A stretch of DNA of 64,000 bases from an uncultured Lachnospiraceae bacterium (GCA_944384105.1 CALWSC010000077.1:39792-103791); one strand, 5' to 3'. Positions 27,819 to 38,200 are shown, counted from the first letter of the stretch. A program made the numbers and translations. The notes: a model not told the origin generated them from the sequence alone.

Positions 27819-28583
27819 TTATACCGCCTGCGCTGCCATCTCTCTCTGAAACAGGCTGAAGATATTATTCTTCTTAATTTCAAGCTGGTTCAGGATAAAT
27901 TCTTTTACAAAGTTATTGCGCGGGCTGGCAATGATCTCTTCCGGCGCTCCAAACTGGGAGATACCGCCCTCGTTCACGATCATAACCTTATCGGACAGCG
28001 TCAGCGCCTCCTCCGGATCATGTGTTACGATGATCGTCGTCAGATGATAATCCCTTGCAATCTGTTTGATCTTCTGCTTGATAGACTCTTTAATCACACC
28101 GTCCAGCGCGCTTAAAGGCTCGTCTAAAAGCAGGATCTTCGGCTTCATCACCATGGTTCTCGCCAGGGCGACTCTCTGCTTCTGTCCGCCGGAGAGCTGT
28201 TCGATCTTCTTCTCCAGATGAGGCTTTAACCCCAGCAGCTCAATGAAATCTTCGACTTCTTCCCGGCTGGAGATGTCCGGCTTATTTTTCAGACCGTAAG
28301 TGATGTTTTTATATACATTCAGATTCGGGAACAGGGCATAGTCCTGGAATACGATATTGAACCCTCTCTTCTCCATCGGCACATTCGTAATATCCTTTCC
28401 ATCGAAAATGATCTGTCCCTGATCCGCGTCAGTCAGTCCCAGAATCAGGTTTAAAAGTGTGGTTTTACCGCATCCGGAAGGTCCTAAGATCGATACGATC
28501 TCGCCGTCTTCTATTTTCAGATTAATATCTTTTAAAATCGTCACACCATCATATGATTTTTTGATGTTCCTGAGTTCTAACAT
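27819..28583 (-). CDS. 2-aminoethylphosphonate ABC transporter ATP-binding protein
   Basis: 254 residues. Walker A GPSGCGKTT (about 36-44), signature LSGGQKQR, Walker B ILLLDEPLSALDG and H-loop IIVTHDPEEA are complete. The C-terminal 30 residues are a short tail without a regulatory TOBE domain. First gene of the five-gene operon that imports and degrades 2-aminoethylphosphonate, giving the cell phosphorus plus acetaldehyde and alanine. Iron or thiamine transport is the main alternative, but the two catabolic genes make this less likely. Confidence 0.92.
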   Translation of the reverse strand: MLELRNIKKSYDGVTILKDINLKIEDGEIVSILGPSGCGKTTLLNLILGLTDADQGQIIFDGKDITNVPMEKRGFNIVFQDYALFPNLNVYKNITYGLKNKPDISSREEVEDFIELLGLKPHLEKKIEQLSGGQKQRVALARTMVMKPKILLLDEPLSALDGVIKESIKQKIKQIARDYHLTTIIVTHDPEEALTLSDKVMIVNEGGISQFGAPEEIIASPRNNFVKEFILNQLEIKKNNIFSLFQREMAAQAV

Positions 28584-28692
28584 GGAAATTGTTTTCCCCT
28601 TTCTTATTTACCGTTCTCCTTGTTTCCTTGTATATTAAAGCATATTTAAAGGGGATGCTTCTATCACGCTACGGTTATTAAGAAAAAGAAAA

Positions 28693-28731
28693 GGGCAGCC
28701 GCACACTGTAAAATCCAGTGTACGGCTGCCC
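28693..28731 (-). terminator. Terminator after infA (end of the S10-spc operon)
   Basis: Minus-strand stem GGGCAGCCG-YACACTG with a 7-nt loop and tail TTTTCTTTTTC, 17 nt after the infA stop. Very strong. The phn operon promoter must lie between here and 28583; a -10-like TTTAATATAC is visible there without a clear -35. Confidence 0.9.
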
Positions 28732-28747
28732 GCCTGTCTTTTGCTTC

Positions 28748-28966
28748 TTATTTATCTCTCCAGATGATTCTTCCCTTTGTCAGGTCGTACGGTGAAAGCT
28801 CAATGGTCACCTTATCGCCCGGTAAGATACGGATAAAGTTCATTCTCAGCTTGCCGCTGATATGCGCAAGCACCACGTGCTTGTTCTCCAGCTCTACACG
28901 GAACATCGCGTTCGGCAGCTTCTCCAGAACGACTCCCTCTACTTCAATTACATCTGCTTTTGACAT
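28748..28966 (-). CDS. infA: Translation initiation factor IF-1
   Basis: 72 residues, standard length, S1-like OB fold. The sequence [20 protein letters not shown] and the [16 protein letters not shown] core are typical. It occupies the ribosomal A site during initiation. It overlaps the KOW protein gene by 19 nt, with GGAGG six bases before the ATG inside that gene. In relatives infA is usually followed by rpmJ and rpsM, but here it ends the operon. Confidence 0.98.
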   Translation of the reverse strand: MSKADVIEVEGVVLEKLPNAMFRVELENKHVVLAHISGKLRMNFIRILPGDKVTIELSPYDLTKGRIIWRDK

Positions 28967-29235
28967 TTCATACCTCCAACTTTTCTCCGGATGGCTCCCC
29001 GGATTTCTTCCTCATAAATCACGTTCCCCGCATCCAGCTTCTGCGCCAGAATCTCATCTCTGGCATAATCCACCTGAAGATGCAGAAAGCTCTTCTTCTT
29101 CGGACAGTTCTGCGTCCGGTTCTTTCCATCCACCAGCCAGGCAAACCGCTCGTCAGCCTTCCAGATCACGTACAGTTTTCCTTTATCATGTCCGGCAAGG
29201 CTTACGGCGTACATTCCTCTCTCAATCGCTCTCAT
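28948..29235 (-). CDS. KOW-domain RNA-binding protein (L14e/L27e-like)
   Basis: 95 residues, basic. The N-terminal part has the KOW pattern ([19 protein letters not shown]), a small beta-barrel found in ribosomal and RNA-binding proteins; the C-terminal third is charged. Genes like this between map and infA are common in Clostridia and may bind rRNA, but no firm function is known. Short overlaps with infA indicate coupled translation. Confidence 0.9.
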   Translation of the reverse strand: MRAIERGMYAVSLAGHDKGKLYVIWKADERFAWLVDGKNRTQNCPKKKSFLHLQVDYARDEILAQKLDAGNVIYEEEIRGAIRRKVGGMKCQKQM

Positions 29236-29246
29236 ATCAGGTCCCC

Positions 29247-30002
29247 TTAGAGTGAAAGTGTAAGGATCTCCGGCTCGCCGTCGGTTATCAGAATTGTATT
29301 CTCATAATGAGCAGAAAGAGAACCGTCCTCGGTTACTACTGTCCAGTCGTCGTCCAGCCATACAACATCCGGGCGGCCGATATTGATCATCGGCTCAATA
29401 GCCAGGGTCATACCCGGCTGCAGGCGGATGCCGCGGCTTCTCTGTTTGAAATTCGGAATCTGCGGATCTTCATGGAGATGCGTGCCGATTCCGTGTCCCA
29501 CCAGGTCGCGTACAACACCGTAGCCGAAGCTCTCAGCATATGCGCCGATGGCGGCGGAAATCTCATGCAGGTGATGTCCCGCCTTCGCATACTTGATGCC
29601 CTCAAAAAAGCTCTGTCTTGTAACTTCCACAAGCTTCTTCGCTTCTGGGGAAACTTCTCCTACCGCATAGGTGCGCGCAGCATCTGAGTGATATCCTTTA
29701 TAAATCAGACCCGCGTCCACCTTGACCAGATCGCCTTCCTGAATAATCTTGTTTTTATTTGGAATCCCGTGTACCACCTCGTCGTTGATGCACAGGCAGA
29801 AGGAACCCGGAAATCCCTCGTAGTTCTTAAAGTTCGGGATACAGCCCATAGAGCGGATCATCTTCTCACCGATCTGATCCAGCTCCCAGGTCGAAATGCC
29901 CGGACGGATGTGTCCTGCCAGCTCATTGTGTACCTGCTCGAGCAGCTTTCCCGCATGTCTCATGAGTTCGATTTCGTGTGAAGTTTTGATAGATACAGAC
30001 AT
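29247..30002 (-). CDS. map: Methionine aminopeptidase type I
   Basis: 251 residues; removes N-terminal methionine. Metal ligands are visible as Asp in VKVDAGLIYKGYHSDAART, His in DLVGHGIGTHLHEDP, Glu in AIEPMI and Glu in TEDGSLSAHYENT. The gene lies 2 nt after adk and 11 nt before the KOW gene, in the normal spc order. Confidence 0.98.
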   Translation of the reverse strand: MSVSIKTSHEIELMRHAGKLLEQVHNELAGHIRPGISTWELDQIGEKMIRSMGCIPNFKNYEGFPGSFCLCINDEVVHGIPNKNKIIQEGDLVKVDAGLIYKGYHSDAARTYAVGEVSPEAKKLVEVTRQSFFEGIKYAKAGHHLHEISAAIGAYAESFGYGVVRDLVGHGIGTHLHEDPQIPNFKQRSRGIRLQPGMTLAIEPMINIGRPDVVWLDDDWTVVTEDGSLSAHYENTILITDGEPEILTLSL

Positions 30003-30004
30003 TC

Positions 30005-30649
30005 TTACGCTCCTAAAATCTTCGTGATGTCCTCAAATACATCATCGATGTCTTTTGTTCCGTCCACCTCAACAAGAACACCGGCCTTTGTGTAGTACTC
30101 GATCAGAGGCTGTGTCTGATCATGGTATACGTCAAGACGCTTCTGTACAGTCTCCGGCTTGTCGTCGTCGCGCAGCACAAGCTTTGCTCCGCATACATCG
30201 CAGATGCCCTCAACCTTCGGTGCATTATACTCTACATGGTAGGTGCAGCCGCATGCAAGGCAGGCGCGGCGTCCGCCCATACGGTGAACAATATTGCTGT
30301 CCGGAACTTCCACGTTGATCGCATAATCGATCTTGGAGTTCAGCTTTGTAAGCGCCTGTGTCAGCGCCTCAGCCTGCGGAATGGTTCTCGGGAAACCGTC
30401 CAGAACGTAGCCGTTCGCACAGTCATCCTGCTGGATACGGTCAACCACGAGGTCGCAGGTCAGCTCATCCGGAACAAGCAGCCCCTGATCCATATATGTC
30501 TTTGCCTTATTGCCCAGCTCTGTTCCGTTCTTGATGTTTGCGCGGAAAATATCTCCTGTGGAGATGTGCGGAATCTGATACTTCTCAGCAATCTTTTTTG
30601 CCTGCGTTCCCTTTCCTGCGCCCGGAGCTCCTAACATAATAATTCTCAT
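30005..30649 (-). CDS. adk: Adenylate kinase
   Basis: 214 residues; interconverts AMP, ADP and ATP. P-loop [10 protein letters not shown] at about 7-16, the AMP-site [10 protein letters not shown], and a LID with four cysteines (CLACGC, CDVCG) that bind zinc. ATG 30649 ([10 protein letters not shown]) gives the correct length; the open frame extends to 30709 without a ribosome site. A hairpin separates it from secY. Confidence 0.98.
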   Translation of the reverse strand: MRIIMLGAPGAGKGTQAKKIAEKYQIPHISTGDIFRANIKNGTELGNKAKTYMDQGLLVPDELTCDLVVDRIQQDDCANGYVLDGFPRTIPQAEALTQALTKLNSKIDYAINVEVPDSNIVHRMGGRRACLACGCTYHVEYNAPKVEGICDVCGAKLVLRDDDKPETVQKRLDVYHDQTQPLIEYYTKAGVLVEVDGTKDIDDVFEDITKILGA

Positions 30650-30686
30650 ACCAATACCCTCCCGTATTCTTTTTATATATGCACTC

Positions 30687-30716
30687 AAAGGCTGTGGCGA
30701 AACCGCCACAACCTTT
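30687..30716 (-). other. Intra-operon hairpin between secY and adk
   Basis: Stem AAAGG-TGTGGCG / CGCCACA-CCTTT with one mismatch and a 4-nt loop begins at the secY stop codon. It has no U run, so it is more likely a partial attenuator or processing site than a full terminator. Confidence 0.5.
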
Positions 30717-32050
30717 TAGTCATTCAGGAATCCTCTGTAGTTGCGAACCAGCATCATGGATTCGATCTGCTTTAACGTCTCCAGAATAACGCTCACGATA
30801 ATGATAATGGAAGTTCCTCCAAATGATACATGAGCTCTGAACATTCCGTTAAAGAAGAATGGAATAATTGCCACGATGGTAAGTCCAGCCGCACCAATGA
30901 AGATTACATAATTCAAAATATTGTTCAGGTACTCTACCGTTGGCTTTCCTGGACGAACGCCCGGGATGAAGCCGCCCTGCTTCTTCATATTGTCCGCAAC
31001 CTCCAGCGGATTGAAGGTGATGGAGGTATAGAAATATGCAAAGAAGATTGTCATTAAAACGTAAAGCACCAGACCGATCTGGTAGTACCATGGATTGGAG
31101 AAGTTGAACCAGTTGCTGCTGCTCAGTGTGGCAAGAATCTCTCCTCCCACGCCTCCAATATTGGATTTTCCCAGAAATCCCAGTATCATGCCAGGCATGG
31201 ACATGATTGAGGATGCAAAGATGATCGGCATAACACCTGCGGTATTGATCTTCAGCGGAATGCTGGAGGACTGTCCCCCAATCATTCTTCTTCCAACCAT
31301 CTTCTTGGAATACTGTACCGGTATCTTCCTGGTAGCACCGTTCAGAACCAATACGAACACGATCACCACAAGGATGACCGCAAGAATGATCACTGCTGCC
31401 AGACCGCCTTTTGCAATCGTCTTGCCCTTAACAAATGTCTCAAACAGAGTCACGAAATCACTCGGGATTCTGGATACAATATTAATCAACAGCACGATTG
31501 AGATACCGTTTCCAATACCATTGACGTTGATACGCTCACCAACCCACATCAGAAATGCGGAACCGGCTGTAAGTCCTGCCACAACCGTGATTCCTTTCAG
31601 AACGGTAAGATTCTCAATAAGAACAACATTGTTTACCGCCTGGTGTGAGAAACCGATCGTCATGGCTGTGGACTGCATCAGCGCAAGACCAACCGTCAGG
31701 TATCTGGTGATTGCAGTCATCTTTTTCCTTCCATCTTCACCATCTCTCTGCATTTCCTCCAGCTTCGGGATCGCAATCGTCAGAAGCTGAATGATAATGG
31801 ATGATGTGATGTAAGGGGTGATGCTCAAAGCAAAAATCGACATGCTCGAAAAGGAGCCGCCGGTAAATGCATCCAGAAGATTGAACGCATCGTTTCCCTG
31901 GGCTGCAAAAAATTCCTGAAAGAATTCTCTGTTGACACCAGGCAGCGGCAGCTGTGAGCCTAACCTCACAACTACCAGCATCAAAAGTACAAATAAAATC
32001 CGATGCCTGACATCTTTGATTTTAAATGCATTTTTAAGTGTCTTAATCAT
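30716..32050 (-). CDS. secY: Preprotein translocase subunit SecY
   Basis: 444 residues with ten membrane helices; forms the protein-conducting channel. Recognisable are the first-helix FKIKDVRHRILFVLLML opening and the plug region INPYIT-like segment ITPYITSSIIIQLLTI, then the cytosolic loop GGFIPGVRPGKPT. Its ATG overlaps the rplO stop by one base (TAATG), showing coupled translation. Confidence 0.98.
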   Translation of the reverse strand: MIKTLKNAFKIKDVRHRILFVLLMLVVVRLGSQLPLPGVNREFFQEFFAAQGNDAFNLLDAFTGGSFSSMSIFALSITPYITSSIIIQLLTIAIPKLEEMQRDGEDGRKKMTAITRYLTVGLALMQSTAMTIGFSHQAVNNVVLIENLTVLKGITVVAGLTAGSAFLMWVGERINVNGIGNGISIVLLINIVSRIPSDFVTLFETFVKGKTIAKGGLAAVIILAVILVVIVFVLVLNGATRKIPVQYSKKMVGRRMIGGQSSSIPLKINTAGVMPIIFASSIMSMPGMILGFLGKSNIGGVGGEILATLSSSNWFNFSNPWYYQIGLVLYVLMTIFFAYFYTSITFNPLEVADNMKKQGGFIPGVRPGKPTVEYLNNILNYVIFIGAAGLTIVAIIPFFFNGMFRAHVSFGGTSIIIIVSVILETLKQIESMMLVRNYRGFLND

Positions 32051-32490
32051 TAGACCACCTCTACTGTTCCACCTGCTGCTTCAATTTTTGCTTTCGCACC
32101 TTCGCTGAATGCGTTTACTTTTACGTTCAGCTTTTTGGTAAGCTCACCGTTACCTAAAATCTTTACGCCGTCGCGCGGATTGGATACAACGCCGCTCTCG
32201 ATCAGAAGAGCTACGGTAACCTCTGTTCCGTCCTCAAATCTGTTCAGTGCGCTTACGTTGATACCAACGATCTCTTTTGTATTTCTGTTTTTGAAGCCTC
32301 TCTTCGGAAGTCTTCTGTATAACGGCATCTGACCGCCTTCAAAACCAGGTCTCGGAGCTCCGGAACGAGCTTTCTGACCCTTGTGTCCCTTACCTGCTGT
32401 CTTACCGTTTCCTGATCCATGTCCACGGCCTCTGCGGAAGTTATCACTCTGTCTGGAGCCTTCAGCCGGCTTTAAGTTTGCTAAATCCAT
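32050..32490 (-). CDS. rplO: 50S ribosomal protein L15
   Basis: 146 residues. N-terminal glycine/arginine-rich arm ([28 protein letters not shown]) that threads into 23S rRNA, and a globular C-terminal part with the L15 signature around [17 protein letters not shown]. Late assembly protein of the large subunit. Third from last gene of the spc core, between rpmD and secY. Confidence 0.98.
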   Translation of the reverse strand: MDLANLKPAEGSRQSDNFRRGRGHGSGNGKTAGKGHKGQKARSGAPRPGFEGGQMPLYRRLPKRGFKNRNTKEIVGINVSALNRFEDGTEVTVALLIESGVVSNPRDGVKILGNGELTKKLNVKVNAFSEGAKAKIEAAGGTVEVV

Positions 32491-32506
32491 TACGGCACCT
32501 CCTGTC

Positions 32507-32686
32507 TTACGCTTCTTCTACTTTTACTAAATACTCAACCTGCTTTACCATTCCGCGCACGCATGCGTTGTCCGGTAAAACTACAGTCTTGTTCAGTTTC
32601 TTTAAGCCTAAAGCTTCCACTGTTCTTTTGTGTTTCGGAACAGCGCCAATTGTAGATTTTACTAATGTAACTTTTAATTCTGCCAT
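32507..32686 (-). CDS. rpmD: 50S ribosomal protein L30
   Basis: A 59-residue frame found in the gap between rplO and rpsE: it starts [15 protein letters not shown] and ends YLVKVEEA. This matches L30 in length and in its N-terminal strand followed by the [18 protein letters not shown] helix. GGAGG is about ten bases before the ATG at 32686. The place in the operon (rpsE-rpmD-rplO) agrees. Confidence 0.96.
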   Translation of the reverse strand: MAELKVTLVKSTIGAVPKHKRTVEALGLKKLNKTVVLPDNACVRGMVKQVEYLVKVEEA

Positions 32687-32700
32687 CTTCGTTATCCTCC

Positions 32701-33210
32701 TTAAGCAAGAATCTCGTCAACGGATTTACCGCGGAGTTTAGCTACTTCTTCCGGAGTCTTTAACTGGCTTAAGCCTGCGATAGTAGCAAGAACAACGTTC
32801 TGCTTATTTCTGGAACCCAGGCACTTTGTACGGATGTTCTTGATACCTGCCAGCTCGATCACGGCACGCGCCGGACCTCCGGCGATAACACCAGTACCTT
32901 CCGGAGCTTTCTTCAGCAGCATTTCTGCGCTTCCGAATTTTCCAATGTAGTCATGTGTAATACTGTTGTTCTCATCTCTTGCAACAGTAACTAATTTCTT
33001 CATTGCATCCTCTTTTCCTTTGCGTATTGCTTCCGGAATTTCGGCTGCTTTTCCAAGACCAGCACCAACATGTCCGTTGCCGTCACCAACAACAACTAAA
33101 GCAGTAAAACGGAAGTTACGACCACCTTTAACAACCTTAGTAACACGTTTGATTGATACTACTTTTTCTTCTAACTCTAACTGGCTAGCATCAATGATTG
33201 TATGTCTCAT
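32701..33210 (-). CDS. rpsE: 30S ribosomal protein S5
   Basis: 169 residues; contributes to decoding accuracy and mRNA unwinding at the entry tunnel. N-terminal double-stranded RNA-binding fold with [19 protein letters not shown], then [12 protein letters not shown], and the C-terminal fold with [15 protein letters not shown]. Preceded by a GGAGG site. Confidence 0.98.
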   Translation of the reverse strand: MRHTIIDASQLELEEKVVSIKRVTKVVKGGRNFRFTALVVVGDGNGHVGAGLGKAAEIPEAIRKGKEDAMKKLVTVARDENNSITHDYIGKFGSAEMLLKKAPEGTGVIAGGPARAVIELAGIKNIRTKCLGSRNKQNVVLATIAGLSQLKTPEEVAKLRGKSVDEILA

Positions 33211-33228
33211 GTGTTCTTCTCCTCCCTA

Positions 33229-33594
33229 TTAGAATTTCAGTCCGGCTTCTCTAGCTGCGTCCGCTAAAGCCTGGATCTTGCCCTGATAGATGAAACCGCC
33301 GCGGTCGAATACAACCTCTGTGATTCCAGCTTCCAGTGCCTTTTTACCGATTACAGTTCCAAGATATGCTGCTGCAACATCGTTTGTATGCTCTAATTCA
33401 GCTTTTACATCCTTCTGAAGAGTAGAAGCAGATACTAAAGTATGACCTACTGTATCGTCGATAATCTGTGCATACATATGGTTATTACTTCTGAATACAG
33501 CCAGACGCGGTCTTTCGGCTGTTCCAGCAATATGATTACGCAGTCTTCTGTGCTTTTTCATGCGGACGTCCGCTCTTGATACTTTACTAATCAT
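33229..33594 (-). CDS. rplR: 50S ribosomal protein L18
   Basis: 121 residues; binds 5S rRNA with L5. Basic N-terminus ([18 protein letters not shown]) and [17 protein letters not shown] core. ATG 33594 is used because AGGAG lies nine bases upstream; a GTG at 33600 touches that site. Confidence 0.97.
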   Translation of the reverse strand: MISKVSRADVRMKKHRRLRNHIAGTAERPRLAVFRSNNHMYAQIIDDTVGHTLVSASTLQKDVKAELEHTNDVAAAYLGTVIGKKALEAGITEVVFDRGGFIYQGKIQALADAAREAGLKF

Positions 33595-33611
33595 TTTCAC
33601 ACTCTCCTTAA

Positions 33612-34151
33612 TTATTTCTTACCGGTCTTACCAACCTTACGTCTGATAACCTCATCAGCATACTTGATACCTTTGCCCTTGTACGGTTCAGGTCTTCTCT
33701 TGTCTCTGATCTCAGCCGCAAACTGTCCAACCTTCTCTTTGTCGATTCCCTTAACGATGATCTTGTTGCCGTCTACAACAGTCTCAAGACCAGCCGGATC
33801 TTCCATCTCTACCGGATGGGAGTAGCCCAGATTCAGCACCAGCTTCTTGCCCTGCTTTGCTGCTCTGTAACCTACACCGTTTACTTCGAGTGCTTTTTCA
33901 TAACCAGTGTTTACACCGATCACCATGTTGGAAATCAGAGTTCTGGTCAGTCCATGTAAAGATTTCATTTTCTTTAAGTCGTTCGGTCTGGTAACAACTA
34001 CCTTTCCGTCCTCAACTTTAATTTCCATTTCAACCGGAAGAGTTCTCTCAAGTGTTCCCTTCGGTCCCTTTACAACCACATGGTTGTTCTCTTTTACTTC
34101 CACAGTAACGCCTGCCGGAATTTCAACCGGGTGTCTGCCGATTCGTGACAT
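33612..34151 (-). CDS. rplF: 50S ribosomal protein L6
   Basis: 179 residues made of two repeated L6 domains, with [14 protein letters not shown] at the start and the C-terminal signature [12 protein letters not shown]. It sits near the elongation-factor site of the large subunit. Ninety bases separate it from rpsH. Confidence 0.98.
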   Translation of the reverse strand: MSRIGRHPVEIPAGVTVEVKENNHVVVKGPKGTLERTLPVEMEIKVEDGKVVVTRPNDLKKMKSLHGLTRTLISNMVIGVNTGYEKALEVNGVGYRAAKQGKKLVLNLGYSHPVEMEDPAGLETVVDGNKIIVKGIDKEKVGQFAAEIRDKRRPEPYKGKGIKYADEVIRRKVGKTGKK

Positions 34152-34241
34152 AAAAGTGTCCTCCTTACTTAAATTTTCGGAGAGGACTTATGTGTCCTCT
34201 CTGTTTTCAGTTTTCAAATATATAATAAGGCTGCTGCCTGA

Positions 34242-34643
34242 TTACCAAACAAATGCAAGAACTTCGCCGCCGACCTGAAGTCTGCGTGCCTCTTTGTCAG
34301 TGATTACGCCCTGGTTTGTGGACAGGATCGCGATTCCAAGTCCGCCAAGAACCTTCGGAAGGTTTTCCTTGTTAGCATAAATACGCAGACCCGGTTTGGA
34401 AATTCTCTTCAGGCCTGTGATGATCTTCTCGTTCTTATCTGCACCGTACTTTAAGGTGATACGGATTGTCTTGAAGCTGCCCTCCTCGATCAGGTCATAT
34501 TTTGCAATATAACCCTCGTTTACCAGGATGTTAGCGATTGCGATTTTCATTTTAGATGCCGGAACATCTACTGTATCGTGTTTTGCAGTGTTCGCATTAC
34601 GGATTCTTGTAAGCATATCTGCAATCGGATCGGTCATTGTCAT
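34242..34643 (-). CDS. rpsH: 30S ribosomal protein S8
   Basis: 133 residues; early 16S rRNA binder and, in E. coli, the autoregulator of the spc operon. [17 protein letters not shown] at the start and the GGEVLAFVW end are typical; the segment [13 protein letters not shown] binds rRNA helix 21. Confidence 0.98.
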   Translation of the reverse strand: MTMTDPIADMLTRIRNANTAKHDTVDVPASKMKIAIANILVNEGYIAKYDLIEEGSFKTIRITLKYGADKNEKIITGLKRISKPGLRIYANKENLPKVLGGLGIAILSTNQGVITDKEARRLQVGGEVLAFVW

Positions 34644-34694
34644 GAAAGTTTCCTCCTTATAATTTTCTCAGACTTTTCATGTTCATTGGGTATA

Positions 34695-34722
34695 CGTTCC
34701 TCCCCGGGACGGGGAGCGAACG
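34695..34722 (-). other. Perfect hairpin between rpsN and rpsH
   Basis: CGTTC-G-CTCCCCG pairs with CGGGGAG-GAACG around a 3-nt loop. It lies 15 nt after the rpsN stop, has no U tail, and is the strongest hairpin inside the spc section. It may be an RNA processing or protein-binding site. Confidence 0.6.
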
Positions 34723-34733
34723 CGATATATAAA

Positions 34734-34919
34734 TTACCAGCTTGCTTTCTTCACACCCGGGATCTGTCCCTTGTATGCTAATTCACGGAAGCAGATACGG
34801 CAGATACCGTATTTTCTTAAATAAGCATGCGGACGACCGCAGATACGGCAGCGGTTATCCTCTCTTGTGGAGAATTTCTGCTTGCGCTGCTGTTTGATTT
34901 TCATTGCTGTCTTAGCCAT
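34734..34919 (-). CDS. rpsN: 30S ribosomal protein S14, zinc form
   Basis: 61 residues, the short zinc-binding type with CRICG and CRICF pairs. Needed late in small-subunit assembly, in the head. No second zinc-free copy is in the window. Confidence 0.98.
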   Translation of the reverse strand: MAKTAMKIKQQRKQKFSTREDNRCRICGRPHAYLRKYGICRICFRELAYKGQIPGVKKASW

Positions 34920-34934
34920 GAATTTTCCCTCCTA

Positions 34935-35474
34935 TTACTTTGCAAATGGCATATTGAATAATGTCAATAATTCACGAGCTTCTTCGTCGGTCTTGGCTGT
35001 GGTAACGAAAATGATATCCATACCTCTTACCTTGTCGACTTTGTCATATTCGATTTCCGGGAAAATTAACTGCTCTTTAATTCCCAGCGCGTAGTTTCCT
35101 CTGCCGTCGAACGCATTCGGGTTCACGCCGCGGAAGTCACGTACACGCGGAAGAGCCAGGTTGATCAGGCGGTCAGCGAACTCATACATCTTCTCGCCTC
35201 TTAAAGTAACTTTGCATCCGATCGGCATGCCCTCACGGATCTTGAAGTTTGCTACAGAACTCTTAGCCTTTGTGGTAACAGCCTTCTGTCCTGTGATCGC
35301 CTCCATATCGCTGACAGCTGCGTCAAGGAGCTTTGCGTTCTCCTTAGCCTCGCCAACGCCCATGTTGATAACGATCTTCGCAAGCTTCGGAACTTCCATA
35401 ATGTTCTTGTATCCAAACTTTTTAATCATAGCGTCTACGATTTCGCTATTGTACATCTCTTTCAGTCTGCTCAC
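34935..35474 (-). CDS. rplE: 50S ribosomal protein L5
   Basis: 179 residues; with L18 and 5S rRNA it forms the central protuberance. Core motifs [12 protein letters not shown] and [28 protein letters not shown] are intact. Confidence 0.98.
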   Translation of the reverse strand: MSRLKEMYNSEIVDAMIKKFGYKNIMEVPKLAKIVINMGVGEAKENAKLLDAAVSDMEAITGQKAVTTKAKSSVANFKIREGMPIGCKVTLRGEKMYEFADRLINLALPRVRDFRGVNPNAFDGRGNYALGIKEQLIFPEIEYDKVDKVRGMDIIFVTTAKTDEEARELLTLFNMPFAK

Positions 35475-35493
35475 TGTTTAGGGCCTCCTCTCT

Positions 35494-35808
35494 TTATTTA
35501 TCAATAACTTCGCCTGTTGCCTTTGCAACGCGTACCTTCTTGCCGTCTACTACCTGGAATCCGATTCTGGTAGCTTTGCCGTTCAGAACATACATAACGT
35601 TGGACATATCAATCGGAGCCTCTTTATTGATGATTCCGCCCTGCTGGTTTGTCATAGAAGGCTTCGTATGTTTTGTGATCATGTTGATGCCCTCTACAAT
35701 GACACGGTTGTTCTTAATGTCTACAGAGAGTACCTTACCCTCTTTGCCTTTATCTTTACCAGCGATAACCTTAACGGTATCGCCTTTTTTAATCTTCATT
35801 GCTGACAT
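35494..35808 (-). CDS. rplX: 50S ribosomal protein L24
   Basis: 104 residues; initiates large-subunit assembly. KOW motif [20 protein letters not shown] near the N-terminus. GGAGG six bases before ATG 35808 supports the [10 protein letters not shown] start. Confidence 0.97.
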   Translation of the reverse strand: MSAMKIKKGDTVKVIAGKDKGKEGKVLSVDIKNNRVIVEGINMITKHTKPSMTNQQGGIINKEAPIDMSNVMYVLNGKATRIGFQVVDGKKVRVAKATGEVIDK

Positions 35809-35819
35809 GAGCTACCTCC

Positions 35820-36188
35820 TTATAACACTTCCGGAGCTAAGGAAACAATCTTCATAAACTGTTTCTCACGAAGCTCTCTTGCTACTGGCCCAAAAATACG
35901 GGTACCTCTTGGTGTCTTGTCATCTTTGATGATAACTGCAGCATTCTCATCGAATTTAATATAAGAACCGTCTTTACGACGAGCACCTTTTACGGAACGA
36001 ACTACAACAGCTTTTACAACATCGCCTTTTTTTACAACCCCGCCTGGTGTTGCATCTTTGACAGTAGCAACGATGATGTCGCCGATGTTCGCATATCTTC
36101 TTGTTGAACCGCCCATAACACGGATGCAGAGAATCTCTTTTGCACCGGTATTGTCGGCAACTTTCAGTCTACTTTCCTGCTGAATCAT
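35820..36188 (-). CDS. rplN: 50S ribosomal protein L14
   Basis: 122 residues; a bridge protein contacting 16S rRNA. Starts [19 protein letters not shown] and carries [16 protein letters not shown] and [13 protein letters not shown], the family signatures. Confidence 0.98.
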   Translation of the reverse strand: MIQQESRLKVADNTGAKEILCIRVMGGSTRRYANIGDIIVATVKDATPGGVVKKGDVVKAVVVRSVKGARRKDGSYIKFDENAAVIIKDDKTPRGTRIFGPVARELREKQFMKIVSLAPEVL

Positions 36189-36231
36189 GCTGGGATTCCT
36201 CCTTCAGAAATTTTCACAAATCTATCAAAAA

Positions 36232-36486
36232 TTATTTTACTTTCTCAACGATCTCAACCAGTCTCCATCTCTTGTCCTTGGACAGCGGTCTGGTCTCCAT
36301 AACCTTAACGGTATCACCGATGCTGCACTGGTTCTGCTCGTCATGAGCTTTTAATTTATATGTTCTCTTTACGATCTTCTTGTAAAGAGGATGCTTTACA
36401 TGGTCTTCGATAGCAACAACGATTGTCTTGTCCATCTTGTTGCTTACAACTTTACCAACACGCGTTTTTCTAAGATTTCTTTCCAC
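36232..36486 (-). CDS. rpsQ: 30S ribosomal protein S17
   Basis: 84 residues; early binder of the 16S 5' domain. Opening [19 protein letters not shown] and [20 protein letters not shown] are characteristic. Confidence 0.98.
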   Translation of the reverse strand: MERNLRKTRVGKVVSNKMDKTIVVAIEDHVKHPLYKKIVKRTYKLKAHDEQNQCSIGDTVKVMETRPLSKDKRWRLVEIVEKVK

Positions 36487-36506
36487 GACCTAAATGCCTC
36501 CTGTAC

Positions 36507-36716
36507 TTAGTTCGCTGTGTTTGCTTTCTGCGCAATCACAGTCTGAATTCTGGCAATATTTCTGCGAACCTCTTTGATTCTGCTTGTATTGTCTAATTGA
36601 TTGGTTGCATTCTGGAATCTCAGGTTGAAGAGTTCCTTCTTAGCAGCTACTAATTCTTCATTTAATTCTGCAGCTGATTTTGTCTTTAAATCTTCTACAT
36701 AGTTCTTAATTTTCAC
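36507..36716 (-). CDS. rpmC: 50S ribosomal protein L29
   Basis: 69 residues starting at GTG 36716 ([10 protein letters not shown]). An earlier in-frame GTG at 36725 is part of a long ribosome site (AAGGCGGTGAT), which places the true start at the second GTG. The start overlaps the rplP end by 11 nt. L29 lines the peptide-exit tunnel and anchors trigger factor. Confidence 0.93.
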   Translation of the reverse strand: MKIKNYVEDLKTKSAAELNEELVAAKKELFNLRFQNATNQLDNTSRIKEVRRNIARIQTVIAQKANTAN

Positions 36717-37143
36717 TGTTATCACCGCCTTCTAATTCTGCACGAGAAACGATTTTACATTTACAAGGTAACTTATGCATAGCAAGACGTAATGCTTCAC
36801 GGGCAACCTCTTCAGAAACGCCTGCGATTTCGAACATTACACGGCCCGGCTTTACTACTGCAACCCAGTACTCCAGTGTTCCCTTTCCGGAACCCATACG
36901 GGTCTCAGCCGGCTTTGCTGTTACAGGTTTGTCCGGGAAAATCTTAATCCAAACTTTACCGCCACGTTTGATATAACGGGTCATGGCAACACGGGCTGCC
37001 TCGATCTGATTGGAACGAATCCAGCACGGCTCTGTAGCCACCAGACCAAAATCACCGTAGTTGATCTTATTGCCTCTTAAGGCTTTTCCTCTCATAGAAC
37101 CACGGAACTGTTTACGACGTTTAACTCTCTTCGGCATTAACAT
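36706..37143 (-). CDS. rplP: 50S ribosomal protein L16
   Basis: 145 residues; near the A-site tRNA elbow. [17 protein letters not shown] at the start and the [20 protein letters not shown] signature are intact. It starts 2 nt after rpsC. Confidence 0.98.
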   Translation of the reverse strand: MLMPKRVKRRKQFRGSMRGKALRGNKINYGDFGLVATEPCWIRSNQIEAARVAMTRYIKRGGKVWIKIFPDKPVTAKPAETRMGSGKGTLEYWVAVVKPGRVMFEIAGVSEEVAREALRLAMHKLPCKCKIVSRAELEGGDNSEN

Positions 37144-37145
37144 AA

Positions 37146-37802
37146 TTATTTATCGCTCCCTTCCTTAGCTCCTTTAGTCGGAAGTACCTCGCCATTGTAG
37201 ACCCAAGCCTTTACGCCAACTTTGCCGTAGGTGGTGTCTGCCTCAGCGAATCCGTAATCAATATCTGCTCTTAATGTCTGCAGCGGAATTGTACCCTCGC
37301 TGTAGAACTCTGTACGCGCCATATCTGCGCCGCCCAGACGACCGGAAACGGAAGTCTTGATTCCCTTTGCTCCAGCCTTCATGGTTCTGGACATTGTGGA
37401 CTTCATAGCGCGGCGGAAAGAGATACGGTTCTCTAACTGTAATGCGATATTCTCAGCTACTAACTGAGCGTCTCTGTCCGGTCTCTTTACCTCTTTGATG
37501 TCTACGATCAGCTTTTTGCTTGTGTATTTCTGAAGCTCAGCTTTTACCTTCTCGATCTCAGAACCGCCCTTGCCGATTACAACGCCCGGCTTTGCGGTGT
37601 GGATGATAACCTTTACTCTGTCAGATGCTCTCTCGATCTCAATCTTGGAAACACCTGCGCTGTATAATTTCTTCTTCAGGAATGTTCTGATGTTGTAGTC
37701 TTCTACCAGGTAGTCTGCGAAGTCGCCTTCTGCATACCACTTGGAATCCCAGTCTTTAATAACACCGACTCTTAAGCCATGTGGATTAACTTTCTGTCCC
37801 AT
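37146..37802 (-). CDS. rpsC: 30S ribosomal protein S3
   Basis: 218 residues; KH domain with [17 protein letters not shown] and a C-terminal S3 domain. Helps unwind mRNA at the entry tunnel together with S4 and S5. Confidence 0.98.
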   Translation of the reverse strand: MGQKVNPHGLRVGVIKDWDSKWYAEGDFADYLVEDYNIRTFLKKKLYSAGVSKIEIERASDRVKVIIHTAKPGVVIGKGGSEIEKVKAELQKYTSKKLIVDIKEVKRPDRDAQLVAENIALQLENRISFRRAMKSTMSRTMKAGAKGIKTSVSGRLGGADMARTEFYSEGTIPLQTLRADIDYGFAEADTTYGKVGVKAWVYNGEVLPTKGAKEGSDK

Positions 37803-37813
37803 GATACTCCTCC

Positions 37814-38200
37814 TTATCTTTCATCTAACACGATTGAGATGTGGCTTGTTCTCTTCTCAATTCTGTAAGCTCTGCCCTGTGCTCTCGGCTGGATTCTCTT
37901 CATTGTCGGCGCTTTGTTTGCATAGCACTCTGCAATATAAAGCTTCTCTACATCCATGCCGTTGTTGTTCTCAGCGTTTGCGATCGCTGACTCAAGCAGT
38001 TTCTTAATCACGCTGGAAGCGTATCTTGGGTTATATGTTAAGATACCCAGTGCCGTAGCTACATCTTTTCCACGAATTACATCCAGTACATAGCAAGCTT
38101 TCTGTACGGATACTCTTGCGTAGGATAACTTAGCAGACGGTCTTGTATCTTTATTCGCGTTTCTTGCTCTTTTAATCTGACTTCTATGTCCCTTAGCCAT
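37814..38200 (-). CDS. rplV: 50S ribosomal protein L22
   Basis: 128 residues; lines the exit tunnel. [21 protein letters not shown] and the tunnel loop AEC...[14 protein letters not shown] are clear. Confidence 0.98.
   Translation of the reverse strand: MAKGHRSQIKRARNANKDTRPSAKLSYARVSVQKACYVLDVIRGKDVATALGILTYNPRYASSVIKKLLESAIANAENNNGMDVEKLYIAECYANKAPTMKRIQPRAQGRAYRIEKRTSHISIVLDER

Noticed and set aside
28693-28731. Repeat unit of a CRISPR or REP array
   Set aside because: Only single hairpins are seen, with no regular spacing; position and U-rich tail fit a terminator.
33595-33600. GTG start for rplR at 33600
   Set aside because: It directly touches the AGGAG ribosome site; ATG 33594 has normal spacing.
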